Shown here piece by piece: positions 40,913-50,201 of a stretch of 64,000 nt of DNA. Every line of letters starts with the position of its first letter. The stretch's first letter is position 1. Origin of the DNA: Xanthomonas sp. DAR 34887 (GTDB taxonomy: Bacteria > Pseudomonadota > Gammaproteobacteria > Xanthomonadales > Xanthomonadaceae); NCBI RefSeq assembly GCF_041245805.1, contig NZ_CP162490.1, positions 4,937,001 to 5,001,000 on the forward strand. The letters are read 5' to 3'. The translations under genes were made by a program, and so were the position numbers. The notes below the pieces were generated by a model. It was not told the DNA's origin and made no database searches. It saw nothing but the letters and a program-made list of their open reading frames with translations.

Positions 40913-43345
40913 TCAGCTCGAGCACCACTCGCATTCGCTGATGTCGATGTCGTTGGAGCGCACGTAGTAGGTGGTCTTCAGGCCTTCCTTCCACGCGGTC
41001 ATGTGCAGGTCGAGCAGAGTGCTGGCGCGAATGGTGCTGGGCACGTAGAAGTTGAAGCTGATCGACTGGTCGACATGGCGCTGGCGGCGCGCGTTCTGGC
41101 GCACGCTGGCGAACTGGTCGACCCGGTAGGCGCCCTTCTCGTAGTACGGATAGGTGTCCACGGTCAGCCCCGGCGCCACCACCGGGCGGCGGAAGTCCTT
41201 CTTCTCTTCGTAGTAGAACGCGCTGTAGATCGGGTCGATCGAGGCGGTGGAGCCGGCGATCTGCGCGGTGCTCATGTTCGGCGCCACCGCCACCATCCAG
41301 GCGTTGCGCACGCCGTTGATGCTGACCTGCGCCGCCAGTTCCTGCCACTCGGGGCTGGTGTAGCCGCGCTTGCTGAAATACTCGCCGTTCTGCCAGTCGC
41401 TGCCCTTGAACACCTTGTACGCGCCCTTCTCCTTGGCCAGCGCCAGGCTCGCCTGGATGGTCAGGTAGTTGATGCGCTCGTACAACGCGTCGCTGTACTC
41501 CTCGGCCTGCTTGGAGTTCCAGTCGATGCCCTTCTGCGCCAGCAGGTGGTGCCAGCCGAAGGTGCCCAGGCCGATCGCACGGTACTTCTGATTGGTGATG
41601 GTGGCCTGCGGAACCGGCAGGTCGTTGAGGTCGATGACGTTGTCGAGCATGCGCACCTGCACCCGGATCAACCGCTCCAGCACGTCCGGTGAGAGCAGGT
41701 CCGGCTGCGCGGTGACCGCGCGGCCCAGGTTCACCGAAGACAGGTTGCACACGACGAAGTCGCCGGCCTGCTTGGTGGTCACGATCTGGTCGCCGCTGAT
41801 CATCTCCTGGATGACCCGGGTCGGGCTCATGTTCTGCAGGATCTCGGTGCACAGGTTGCTGGAATACACCATGCCCTGGTGCTTGTTCGGGTTCATGCGA
41901 TTGACTTCGTCGCGATAGAACATGAACGGGTTGCCGGTCTCCAGCTGGCTGACCATGATCCGCTTGAACATGTCGATGGCCTTGACCACCTTGCGGCCGA
42001 TGCGCTCGTCGGCGACCACTTCCTCGTACTTGGCGCGGAAGGTGCCTTCGCCGCGCTTCTCGTCGAAGAAGTCCTGCAGGTACCAGCCCTTGACCTCCTT
42101 CACTTCGTGCGGGTCGAACAGATACCACTCGCCGCGGCGCTCCACCGCTTCCATGAAGATGTCCGGCACGCACACCGCGGTGAACACGTCGTGCGCGCGC
42201 AGGCGCTGGTCGCCGTTGTTCAGGCGCAGGTCCAGGAACGCTTCGATGTCGCGATGCCAGATGTCCAGGTACACGGCGATGGCGCCCTTGCGCTGGCCGA
42301 GCTGGTCCACCGACACCGCAGTGTTGTTGAGCTGCTTGATCCACGGCACCACGCCGCCGCTGGAGTTCTTGACCCCGCGGATCGCCGAACCGGACGAACG
42401 CACGTAGCCCAGGTAGGCGCCGACGCCGCCGCCGTGCTTGGACACGCGCGCCACGTCGGTGTTGGAGTCGTAGATGCCCTGCAGGCTGTCGTCGACGGTG
42501 TCGATGAAGCAGCTCGACAGCTGCCCGCCAATCTTGCCGGCGTTGGCCAGCGTGGGCGTGGCCACGGTCATGTACAGGTTGGACAGCGCCCAGTAGGCCT
42601 CGCCCACCAGCTGCATGCGGCGCTCGCGCCCGCCTTTACCGGACTTGCCCTCGTCCTGCATCAGGTACAGCGCGATGGTCAGCCAGCGCTCCTGCGGCAG
42701 CTCGTACACCTTGCGCGAGTTGTCGGTGGCCAGGTAGCGCGTGGCCAGCAGGTACAGGCCGTTGTAGGCGAACAGCTTGTCGCGCTCCGGATCGATCATC
42801 TTGCCGGCTTCGGCCAGCTCGTCCTTGGAGTAGTTCTTGAGGATGTCGATCGAGTACACGCCGCGATCGGCCAGGCTTTCCTGCAGGCCGACGTAGGAGC
42901 CGTACTTCTCGCCGGCATCGTAGAAGCGGTTCTTGCTGGCGCGCTTGTACAGGCGGTGCAGGTACAGGCGCGCGGCGAAGTACTCCCACTCCGGCGTGGC
43001 GATGTCCACGCGCGACTCGGCCTCGCGGATCAGGTAGTCGACCATGTCGTCGGCCGACAGGCTTTCCTTCTTCTCGACGAAGGCGAACGCCTTGCGCTCG
43101 TAGTCGGCCACGTCCAGCTGCGGGAACTCGGCATGGATCCGGTCCAGGGTGCGCTGCAGGCGCGAGCGGTCGAAGGCCATGCGGCGGTTGCCGCCGTCCT
43201 TGACGATCCAGGTCACGGCGCGCTGGTCGTTGCTCGGCTCGCCGGCGGCCGCATCGGGTTGCGCGGCAGCGGCGGCGGCAGGCGTGGGTTCGACGTCGGC
43301 GGTGTCGAGGGGGGCTGCGGCCGGCAGGCTGTGGGTCTGGCTCAT
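40913..43345 (-). CDS. nrdA: Ribonucleoside-diphosphate reductase, alpha (catalytic) subunit
   Basis: 810 residues from the ATG at 43345, preceded by GGAG. After a low-complexity Ala/Pro N-terminus (about 50 residues), an ATP-cone (TWIVKDGGNRRMAFDRSRLQ, about 60-145) gives overall activity control. The barrel has the redox cysteines in QLSSCFIDTVDD and SSVNLG, and the radical cysteine in YSSNLCTEILQN. The C-terminal ECEWC pair shuttles electrons from a thioredoxin-type reductant. It makes dNDPs from NDPs. The upstream leader contains a cobalamin riboswitch, and the promoter region has NrdR-like boxes. Confidence 0.97.
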   Translation of the reverse strand: MSQTHSLPAAAPLDTADVEPTPAAAAAAQPDAAAGEPSNDQRAVTWIVKDGGNRRMAFDRSRLQRTLDRIHAEFPQLDVADYERKAFAFVEKKESLSADDMVDYLIREAESRVDIATPEWEYFAARLYLHRLYKRASKNRFYDAGEKYGSYVGLQESLADRGVYSIDILKNYSKDELAEAGKMIDPERDKLFAYNGLYLLATRYLATDNSRKVYELPQERWLTIALYLMQDEGKSGKGGRERRMQLVGEAYWALSNLYMTVATPTLANAGKIGGQLSSCFIDTVDDSLQGIYDSNTDVARVSKHGGGVGAYLGYVRSSGSAIRGVKNSSGGVVPWIKQLNNTAVSVDQLGQRKGAIAVYLDIWHRDIEAFLDLRLNNGDQRLRAHDVFTAVCVPDIFMEAVERRGEWYLFDPHEVKEVKGWYLQDFFDEKRGEGTFRAKYEEVVADERIGRKVVKAIDMFKRIMVSQLETGNPFMFYRDEVNRMNPNKHQGMVYSSNLCTEILQNMSPTRVIQEMISGDQIVTTKQAGDFVVCNLSSVNLGRAVTAQPDLLSPDVLERLIRVQVRMLDNVIDLNDLPVPQATITNQKYRAIGLGTFGWHHLLAQKGIDWNSKQAEEYSDALYERINYLTIQASLALAKEKGAYKVFKGSDWQNGEYFSKRGYTSPEWQELAAQVSINGVRNAWMVAVAPNMSTAQIAGSTASIDPIYSAFYYEEKKDFRRPVVAPGLTVDTYPYYEKGAYRVDQFASVRQNARRQRHVDQSISFNFYVPSTIRASTLLDLHMTAWKEGLKTTYYVRSNDIDISECEWCSS

Positions 43346-43446
43346 GAAGGTCTCCAAGCGTGGTGCACCCGGCTGCCTGACCCTCGCAGGCAACGGTCCG
43401 GCCGGATCAGCAGGGTGGCGACGCGGTGTCGCAGAGACCGCGACGG

Positions 43447-43464
43447 CGCAGGCGCGAGCCTGCG
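43447..43464 (-). other. Hairpin in the nrdA leader, candidate expression platform
   Basis: A 7-bp perfect stem (CGCAGGC/GCCTGCG) with a 4-base loop lies between the cobalamin aptamer and the nrdA start. It could be part of the switching structure; no T-run follows. Confidence 0.35.
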
Positions 43465-43537
43465 GGCGGTCACCGCTTCACCGACCCTCTCCCCCCGGAG
43501 ATGCAACGGTCGGCGCCGCGCTGTGTGCATCGCGCGG

Positions 43538-43736
43538 CTGTCGGCAGGTCTTCGGGCTTATGGGCGACGGCCGCTGGCCGGTTTCCTAGCCCATCGCTTC
43601 CCAAGGCAGGGCGCCTCAGTGCGGGTGACGGGTTCGTTCCCAATTACCGCTGCGGGGCAGCGCCGGCCTGAGCGCTCGCGCGCCGCACCGGCTTCCCTTT
43701 TGATCCCGCAGCCTGGTGGCTGCTGGAACCGACCAC
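43538..43736 (-). ncRNA. Cobalamin riboswitch upstream of nrdAB
   Basis: On the minus strand the aptamer signatures occur in order: GGGAAGCCGGTG (43697-43686), GCTGCCCCGCAGCGGTAAT (43661-43643), and the B12 box GCCCGAAGACCTGCCGAC (43557-43540), which matches the AGACCTGCC consensus well. The predicted transcription start is near 43733, right at the aptamer's 5' end. About 195 bases follow before nrdA. AdoCbl control of class I ribonucleotide reductase is known from bacteria that also own a B12-dependent class II enzyme, so an nrdJ elsewhere in the genome is expected. Confidence 0.92.
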
Positions 43737-43783
43737 CACAAGATAGTGGGGTCCCCGAGCGTCGTCAACGCTAAATGTAGTCA
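43736..43783 (-). promoter_or_regulatory. nrdAB promoter with two NrdR-like boxes
   Basis: On the minus strand, TTGACG (43768-43763) and TATCTT (43745-43740) are 17 bases apart. Two sequences resemble the NrdR box core CWATATMTWG: CTACATTTAG (43780-43771) and CACTATCTTG (43748-43739). Their centres are 32 bp apart, the three-turn spacing typical of tandem NrdR sites, and the second covers the -10. NrdR is the (d)ATP-sensing repressor of nrd genes. Confidence 0.68.
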
Positions 43784-44078
43784 TATCTTCGAAAAGCCAA
43801 GCGGGGCAACCGTTTGCCGTAACAACGCCGCAAATCCCCGCTGCGGGACGCCGAATCGGGCCTGGAAACGGCCGCAGCGCCCATGCCGCAAGGGCCGGGC
43901 GCGTCTGTTCGGCGGATGCCGTGCATGGCGGTGCGCGCCGATCCGCGCCAACTGCGCGGGACGCGGGCCACCGCTACGCGGGCGGCGGGCGGCGGGCGGC
44001 GGGGGAAACGGTAGCCGCGCGGTGCCCGCGCTGCCGGGACTGGAATGCAGGCGCGATGCCGCCGTCGGCCGCGCCGGC
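43784..44078. other. Gap between nrdA promoter and EF-hand gene
   Basis: Apart from a G/C-rich GCGGGCGGCGGGC stretch near 43980-44000, I see no gene, repeat of the window's families, or terminator here. Confidence 0.5.
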
Positions 44079-44369
44079 TCAGGGCGAGCGCTGTCCGGCC
44101 TGTTGCCTGGCCTGCTGGACCGCCGCACGCAGTTCGTCCGGCGACAGCTGGCCGTCGTGGTTGCGGTCCAGCGCGTCGAACCGCTTGGCGACACGCGGCA
44201 GCGATGCCTCGGCTTCGCTGCGGTTGATCAGGCCATCGCCGTTGGCGTCGGCGGTCTTGAGCTTTTGCTGGAGCTGTTGCTTCTGTGCGGCGCTCGGCGC
44301 GGTCTGCGCGGCAGCGCTGCCGGCCAACAGCAGGCTGCACAGCAGCCCTTGGGCAATGCGTGTCTTCAT
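44079..44369 (-). CDS. Small exported EF-hand protein
   Basis: 96 residues. The signal peptide (LLCSLLLAGSAAAQ) is followed by a Gln/Lys-rich helix and two EF-hand calcium loops. The first is DANGDGLINRSE (41-52). The second is DRNHDGQLSPDE (68-79). Both have Asp, Asn and Asp at positions 1, 3 and 5, Gly at 6 and Glu at 12, so both should bind calcium. The mature protein is probably periplasmic. It lies 86 bases downstream of the Gly/Ser-rich gene on the same strand, opposite an OmpR/EnvZ-type pair. Confidence 0.85.
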   Translation of the reverse strand: MKTRIAQGLLCSLLLAGSAAAQTAPSAAQKQQLQQKLKTADANGDGLINRSEAEASLPRVAKRFDALDRNHDGQLSPDELRAAVQQARQQAGQRSP

Positions 44370-44455
44370 GGCGGTTCTCGGATGACGGGTAAACGGAAAA
44401 GTGGCGACCTGCGGTGACTGGCCGCCGCGCGCGATCGCCACGCTCGGGCGTCCGG

Positions 44456-44995
44456 CTACGGACGGCAGGCCACGACCTCGCCGGCGGCGTTGGTACAGGT
44501 CCCGGTGTGGCTGACGCTGCCGCCGGCGACCGTGGTCGCGCCCTGGTAGCTGCCGCCGTTGGCACCGGTGGCGCTGGTCTGGCGGCTGCCGGCGACGCTG
44601 CCGTCGGCGCTCCTGGCGATGTTGCCGCTGCTGCTGGCGCTGCCGCCGTTGGCGCCGCTGACGCTGGCGCTGCCCTGGCGGCCGGCGCTGCCGTCGGCGT
44701 TGCGGTAGAAGCTGCCCTGGCGCGTGGCGGAGCCGCCGTTGGCACCGCTGGCGGTCCCACCGCTGCTGCCCGTCACGTTGCCCTGGCCATCGGCCTGCCA
44801 TTGCCGCGCACGCATCCGGCTGCCATGGGCGCCGCTGGCGCTGGCATTCACCGCGGCGCTGCGGGCACCGTCCGCATGGCTGGCGGTACGGGTGCGCGTG
44901 CGTTCGCGCGCCTGCGCATCGGGCGCCGCCACCGCGGTCAGGCCGCCTGCGGCCAGGGCGATCAACAGGATCGCGCTACGTAGCGAAAGAGTCAT
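44456..44995 (-). CDS. Exported Gly/Ser/Ala-rich protein with GANGGS repeats
   Basis: 179 residues from the ATG at 44995 (GGAG ribosome site). A signal peptide (ILLIALAAGGLTAVAAPDAQA) precedes a basic segment, then repeats of about 28-29 residues containing ADGS...GANGGS. The motif GANGGS recurs three times (SGANGGSATR, SGANGGSASS, TGANGGSYQG). The C-terminus has two cysteines (GTCTNAAGEVVACRP) that may form a disulfide. I do not recognise a functional family. Neighbours (EF-hand protein, two-component system) suggest a cell-surface role; this is inference. Confidence 0.72.
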   Translation of the reverse strand: MTLSLRSAILLIALAAGGLTAVAAPDAQARERTRTRTASHADGARSAAVNASASGAHGSRMRARQWQADGQGNVTGSSGGTASGANGGSATRQGSFYRNADGSAGRQGSASVSGANGGSASSSGNIARSADGSVAGSRQTSATGANGGSYQGATTVAGGSVSHTGTCTNAAGEVVACRP

Positions 44996-45176
44996 CGTGG
45001 TTCTCCAGGAAGCAGCACGGGGACGCTGCGGTGGAGTCACGGTAGGCCGCGCGCGGGCGCAAGGTGTTGGGTTCTGGCCAGCGGATGTTTCCGCCGGCGG
45101 CGGCAGAAACATCCGCTTACACAATCCGCGCGCCGGGCGTTGCCGGGCGGCCGCGGCGCAGCCGATAGTGGCGGCC

Positions 45177-45899
45177 ATGAACGACGCCCCTGCCCGCCTG
45201 CTCCTGGTCGACGACGACGCGCGTCTGCGCGAGCTGCTGCGCCGCTATCTGGAAAGCCAGGACTTTTCGGTGAAGGCGGTGGCCGACGGTGCCCAGCTGC
45301 AGCAGGCGCTGGCGCGCGGCCATTACGACCTGGTGGTGCTGGACCTGATGTTGCCCGGCGAAAACGGTCTGGAGATCTGCCGGCGCCTGCGCGGCCAGGG
45401 CGACACCACGCCGATCGTGATGCTCACCGCCAAGGGCGACGAGATCGACCGCATCGTCGGCCTGGAGATCGGCGCCGACGATTACCTGCCCAAGCCGGTC
45501 AACCCGCGCGAGCTGCTGGCGCGGATCCGCGCCGTGCTGCGCCGCACCGGACCGGCCGGCGCCGGCGCGCCGCAGCCGGACGGCGGCGAGATCGGTTTCG
45601 GTCGCTTCCGCCTGCACCTGGGCCGGCGCGAACTCAGTCGCGACGGACAGCCGCTGAAGCTGACCACCGCCGAGTTCGCGGTGCTGTCGGTGCTGCTGCG
45701 GCATCCGCAGCAGCCGCTCAGTCGCGACCGCCTGATGAGCCTGGCGCACGGCCGCGAACACGACGCCTTCGCGCGCAGCATCGATGTCACCGTGGCGCGG
45801 TTGCGCAAGTTGCTCGAAGACGACGCGCGCACGCCGCGGCTGATCCAGACCGTGTGGGGCATCGGCTACGTCTACGTGCCGCCGCAGGCCGCGCCATGA
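45177..45899 (+). CDS. OmpR-family response regulator
   Basis: 240 residues. The receiver has DDD, phosphoacceptor D56 (VVLDLMLPGENG), T84 and K106 (DYLPKPVNPRE); the NPRE after the lysine is typical of OmpR proper. The winged helix has LKLTTAEFAVLSVLLRHPQQPLSRDRL and ends TVWGIGYVYVPP. It is encoded 181 bases from, and divergent to, the Gly/Ser-rich exported gene, and overlaps the next kinase by four bases. Likely OmpR/EnvZ-type control of envelope genes. Confidence 0.9.
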   Translation: MNDAPARLLLVDDDARLRELLRRYLESQDFSVKAVADGAQLQQALARGHYDLVVLDLMLPGENGLEICRRLRGQGDTTPIVMLTAKGDEIDRIVGLEIGADDYLPKPVNPRELLARIRAVLRRTGPAGAGAPQPDGGEIGFGRFRLHLGRRELSRDGQPLKLTTAEFAVLSVLLRHPQQPLSRDRLMSLAHGREHDAFARSIDVTVARLRKLLEDDARTPRLIQTVWGIGYVYVPPQAAP

Positions 45900-47164
45900 G
45901 CCGCGCCCGCCGCAGCAGCGACGGCTGGCCGCGCAGCCTGTTCGGGCAACTGGTGCTGGTGATCGCGCTGGTGCTGGCCGGCGCCGGCCTGCTGGCGTTG
46001 CTGCTCGGCCGCGAACTGGCGCTGCGTCCGGCCGCGCAACAGGTGCTGCGCACGCTGGACGGTTTCGCCAATGTCGCCGAGGCGCTGCAGCGCTCGCCGT
46101 CGGCCGCTGCGCTGGAGCCGGCGCTGCACGAGGCCGGGCTGCAGGTCCGGCACGCTCCGCCGCCGGCCGCCAAGCGCGCCGGCCCGCTGGCCGACGCAGT
46201 GCAAGGGCGCGCCGCCGGCCAACTCGGCCAGGGGCGCGAACTTCGCCGCGGCGAAGACGGTGCGCTGTGGCTCAAGCTGGCCACGCCCGATCCGCTGTGG
46301 GTGGCGTTTTCCGGCGAACGCCGCGGCCATGGCGTGCGCCGTTTCTCGGTGGCCTTGCTGGCCGCCTGCGCGCTGCTGGTCTGGCTGGCCGCCGCCTATT
46401 TCGCACGGCGCCTGGTGCTGCCGCTGCGGCGACTGGCCCTGGCGGCGCCGCACATCGTGCGTGGCGACGGCGACGTGCCGATCGCCGGCGGCGGCCCGCG
46501 CGAAGTGAACGACCTGGCGCGCGCTCTGGCCGATGCCAGCGCCGACGTCCGCAGCGCCGCGGCCGAGCGCACCTTGATGCTGGCCGGCATCTCCCACGAC
46601 GTGCGCACGCCGCTGACCCGCCTGCAATACGCGCTCGCGCTGCTGCCGCAGGTGGATCCGGAACTGCGCGACGGCATGGAGCGCGACATCGGCGAGATCG
46701 ACGCGATCCTGGCGCAGTTCATCGCCTATGCCCGCGACGGCCGCGACGAAGCCAGCGCGCCGCTGGACCTGGCCGACCTGTGCCGGCATGCGCTGGGCGC
46801 CACGCGCACGGCCTGGGAGGTGGACTTACCGGAGCAGGCGCCGCTGTACGCCAAGCCGATGGCGCTGCAGCGCGCGCTCGGCAACCTGATCGGCAATGCC
46901 GAGCGCCACGGCGCCGCACCGTTCCAGTTGCGCCTGGCGCGCGACGGCGACGGCTGGCGCATCGAGGTGCGCGACCACGGCCCCGGGCTGGATCCGGCGC
47001 TGGCCGCGAGCGCGCAGCAGCCGTTCGTGCATGGCGGCCACGGCGGCAGCGGCTTGGGCCTGGCGATCGTCGAGCGCGTCGCCCGCCAACACCACGGCGA
47101 ACTGCGCCTGGACAACGCCGCGCCGCACGGACTGCGCGCAACGCTGCGGGTGCGCGAGGCATGA
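45896..47164 (+). CDS. EnvZ-type sensor histidine kinase
   Basis: 422 residues; the ATG overlaps the regulator's TGA. Two membrane helices (18-40, 150-170) border a periplasmic domain of about 110 residues. The H-box MLAGISHDVRTPLTRLQYAL has H234 and the EnvZ-like HDxRTPLTR signature. An N-box (ALGNLIGNAERHG) and G-boxes (DHGPGL; GSGLGLAI) complete the kinase. The conserved threonine of the phosphatase motif is present (HDVRT). The signal is unknown. Confidence 0.9.
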   Translation: MSRARRSSDGWPRSLFGQLVLVIALVLAGAGLLALLLGRELALRPAAQQVLRTLDGFANVAEALQRSPSAAALEPALHEAGLQVRHAPPPAAKRAGPLADAVQGRAAGQLGQGRELRRGEDGALWLKLATPDPLWVAFSGERRGHGVRRFSVALLAACALLVWLAAAYFARRLVLPLRRLALAAPHIVRGDGDVPIAGGGPREVNDLARALADASADVRSAAAERTLMLAGISHDVRTPLTRLQYALALLPQVDPELRDGMERDIGEIDAILAQFIAYARDGRDEASAPLDLADLCRHALGATRTAWEVDLPEQAPLYAKPMALQRALGNLIGNAERHGAAPFQLRLARDGDGWRIEVRDHGPGLDPALAASAQQPFVHGGHGGSGLGLAIVERVARQHHGELRLDNAAPHGLRATLRVREA

Positions 47165-47291
47165 ACGCCGGCGCGGTGCCGACGCCGGCTGCCGCACGCG
47201 CCGCAGCAACCGCTGCCGTGCGCACCGCAATCGTATCGGCAACGCATCGCGCCCTCCCCGCCCACGCCTGCGCCCCCCAAGGAGTCCGCCC

Positions 47292-48203
47292 ATGATCTCG
47301 CTCGCCCGCACCTTGCTCGGTATGACGCTGCTGCTGACCGCGCTGCACGCCGCAGCGCTGCATGCGCAGGATGGCCGCCTGCGCGAACGGCTGCGCGCGC
47401 GGCTTGCGCAATCGGCCGCCGCCACGCCAAGCGCGCCGCTGCCCCAGGGAGCGCGCGTGCTGCGCGATGTCGCCTACGGCGCCGATCCGGCGCAGCGCTT
47501 CGATGTCTACCTGCCCGCCAATGCGCGCAACGCGCCGCTGATCGTGATGGTGCATGGCGGCGGCTGGGCGAACGGCGACAAGGACAATCCCGGCGTCGCC
47601 GCCAACAAGGCCGCGCACTGGTTGCCGCAGGGCTACGCGCTGGTGTCGGTGAACTACCGCATGCTGCCGCAGGCCACGCCGCTGCAACAGGCCAGCGATG
47701 TCGCCCTTGCCGTGGCCAAGGTGCAGGCGCTGGCAGCAAGCTGGGGCGCCGATGGCGCAAGGACGGTGTTGATGGGGCACTCGGCCGGCGCGCACCTGGT
47801 GACGCTGCTGGACCTGTCGCCGACGCTGCTGGCGCAGGCCGGCGCGCACCCGCCGCTGGCCACGGTGGCGCTGGACAGCGCCGCGATGGACGTGGAGCAG
47901 GTGATGCAGGCGCGGCACCTGCCGCTGTACGACCGCGCCTTCGGCAGCCAGCGCAGCGACTGGATCGCCGCCTCGCCGTATCACCAGATGGGCAGCGCGG
48001 CGCCGCCGCTGCTGGCGGTGTGTTCCAGCCGCCGCGCCGATGCCTGCGCACAGGCCCGACACCTGGCCGACAAGGCGGGCGCGCGGCGGATCCGCGTCGA
48101 GGTGTTGCCGCAGGACCGCAGCCACGCCGAGATCAACCACGACCTGGGCCTGCCGTCGGCCTATACCGACGCGGTGGACGCGTTCCTGCGTTCGTTGCGC
48201 TGA
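47292..48203 (+). CDS. Exported alpha/beta hydrolase (carboxylesterase-like)
   Basis: 303 residues. A signal peptide ends LHAAALHAQD. The hormone-sensitive-lipase-like oxyanion motif VMVHGGGWANGDKD (86-99) precedes nucleophile S164 in VLMGHSAGAHL. The acid is in the VCSSRRAD region and the base in DRSHAEINHDLG. Such BD-FAE-type enzymes hydrolyse small esters, including feruloyl or acetyl groups on plant polymers; which applies here is unknown. It follows the kinase gene by 127 bases and may belong to its transcript. Confidence 0.85.
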   Translation: MISLARTLLGMTLLLTALHAAALHAQDGRLRERLRARLAQSAAATPSAPLPQGARVLRDVAYGADPAQRFDVYLPANARNAPLIVMVHGGGWANGDKDNPGVAANKAAHWLPQGYALVSVNYRMLPQATPLQQASDVALAVAKVQALAASWGADGARTVLMGHSAGAHLVTLLDLSPTLLAQAGAHPPLATVALDSAAMDVEQVMQARHLPLYDRAFGSQRSDWIAASPYHQMGSAAPPLLAVCSSRRADACAQARHLADKAGARRIRVEVLPQDRSHAEINHDLGLPSAYTDAVDAFLRSLR

Positions 48204-48235
48204 CCGCGTGCGGCGCGGATCGCCGGCGCCCGACC

Positions 48236-49006
48236 TCAGTTCGCCGGCCAGCGCTGCAACAACAGCGGCAAGGCCACCGCCGCGCTGTCGCGCCAGTGCA
48301 GATCGGCGCGCGAGGACAGGCCGCTGGGCTCGGGATTGATTTCGACCACGTAGGCGCCGCGTTCCTTGGCGCGCAGCGGCAGCCCGGCCGCCGGATAGAC
48401 CAGGCCGGAGCTGCCGATCACCAGCACCAGGTCGGCCGCATCGGCGGCGCTCTCGGCGCGCGCCCAGTCGGCGGCCGGCAGCGCCTCGCCGAACCACACC
48501 ACGCCCGGCCGCACCGCGCCGCCGCAGGCCGCGCACACCGGCGGCGCCAGGCGCTGGGTCGGCGCCTGCACGTCGATCGGCGGCAGCAGCCCGTGCCAGG
48601 CCTGGGCGCAGTCGCTGCAGCGCAGCGCCGACAGGCGCCCATGCACATGCGCGGCGACCTCGCTGCCGGCGCGCTGGTGCAGGTCGTCCACGTTCTGGGT
48701 CGCCAAGGTGGTGCTCTTCAAGCCGGCCAGGCGCACGAGTGCGTGATGTCCGGCATGCGGCTGTGCCTGGGCGACGATCGCCATGCGCCAGCGGTACCAC
48801 CCCCAGACCAACGCCGGGTCCGCCCGCCACGCCTCTTCGGTGGCCAGTTGCTGCGGATCGAAGCGCGCCCACAGGCTGTCGTCCTGACCGCGAAAGGTCG
48901 GCACGCCGCTCTCGGCGGACATGCCCGCACCGGTGAGGACCAGCAGGCGCCGCGCGCCCTGGATGAAGGCGGCGACGGTATCGGCGTTGTAAGCGGAACT
49001 AAGCAT
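48236..49006 (-). CDS. Sir2-family deacylase, CobB-like (second sirtuin)
   Basis: 256 residues from the ATG at 49006. It has LLVLTGAGMSAESGVPTFRG, LATQNVDDLHQRAGS with catalytic His in AAHVHGRL, a zinc site (RCSDC...VCAACGG) and LVIGSSGLVYPAAGLP. The segment LVWGWYRWRMAIV contains the Y-x-x-R pair that, in class III sirtuins such as CobB and SIRT5, binds succinyl or malonyl groups. It therefore probably removes acidic acyl groups as well as acetyl from lysines. It differs in class from the sirtuin at 27 kb. Confidence 0.9.
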   Translation of the reverse strand: MLSSAYNADTVAAFIQGARRLLVLTGAGMSAESGVPTFRGQDDSLWARFDPQQLATEEAWRADPALVWGWYRWRMAIVAQAQPHAGHHALVRLAGLKSTTLATQNVDDLHQRAGSEVAAHVHGRLSALRCSDCAQAWHGLLPPIDVQAPTQRLAPPVCAACGGAVRPGVVWFGEALPAADWARAESAADAADLVLVIGSSGLVYPAAGLPLRAKERGAYVVEINPEPSGLSSRADLHWRDSAAVALPLLLQRWPAN

Positions 49007-49206
49007 GGCGGACACAAAGGTGATGACGTTCGCACTATCACATTGACCCAGGTCCGCCTCAATCTGCACTACAGCAATGCGCCGTGTGCACGGGTGTGTG
49101 GCAGAGGTCATTCGGTGCGAAGGCGATGCAATTGCTGTTGGCCTGACATGCGTCTCATCGCGTCATGCTGCCGCCATCGTCACCGCGATGCGGGAGCCGG
49201 CACCCC

Positions 49207-49912
<706 letters not shown>

Positions 49913-50146
49913 GCCGGCGGCCATGGTCGGCGGAACAGCCATGGAAACGCTGCGTTTGCATCGAATCGATGCTGCCGCCATCGCCAAACCACGCGCTCGC
50001 GCAGTACGGAAGCCTGTTGTTCAAATCGCTCACGGATCGGCGCTTGAGGACATCTCGTTCCGGGCCGACAACTGCCACCCTTGCCGTCGAAGGCACCGCA
50101 GCGCGTACGCCAAGCTGGCTCGGGCAATTTCCGTAGTGCAGACAGC
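49913..50146. other. Unassigned gap before the ohr terminator
   Basis: No supported gene is seen. Short frames here lack family features and ribosome sites, and the sequence is unlike the repeats on its left. Confidence 0.5.
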
Positions 50147-50185
50147 AAAAAAACCCCGCCGCGCAGATCGCGCGGCGGGGTTTTT
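50147..50185 (-). terminator. Rho-independent terminator of ohr (bidirectional form)
   Basis: CCCCGCCGCG pairs with CGCGGCGGGG over a short loop. On the minus strand it is followed by seven T residues, and on the plus strand by five, so it should end ohr transcription and any opposing transcript. It starts 16 bases past the ohr stop. Confidence 0.9.
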
Positions 50186-50201
50186 GGACGAATCGCATCG
50201 A

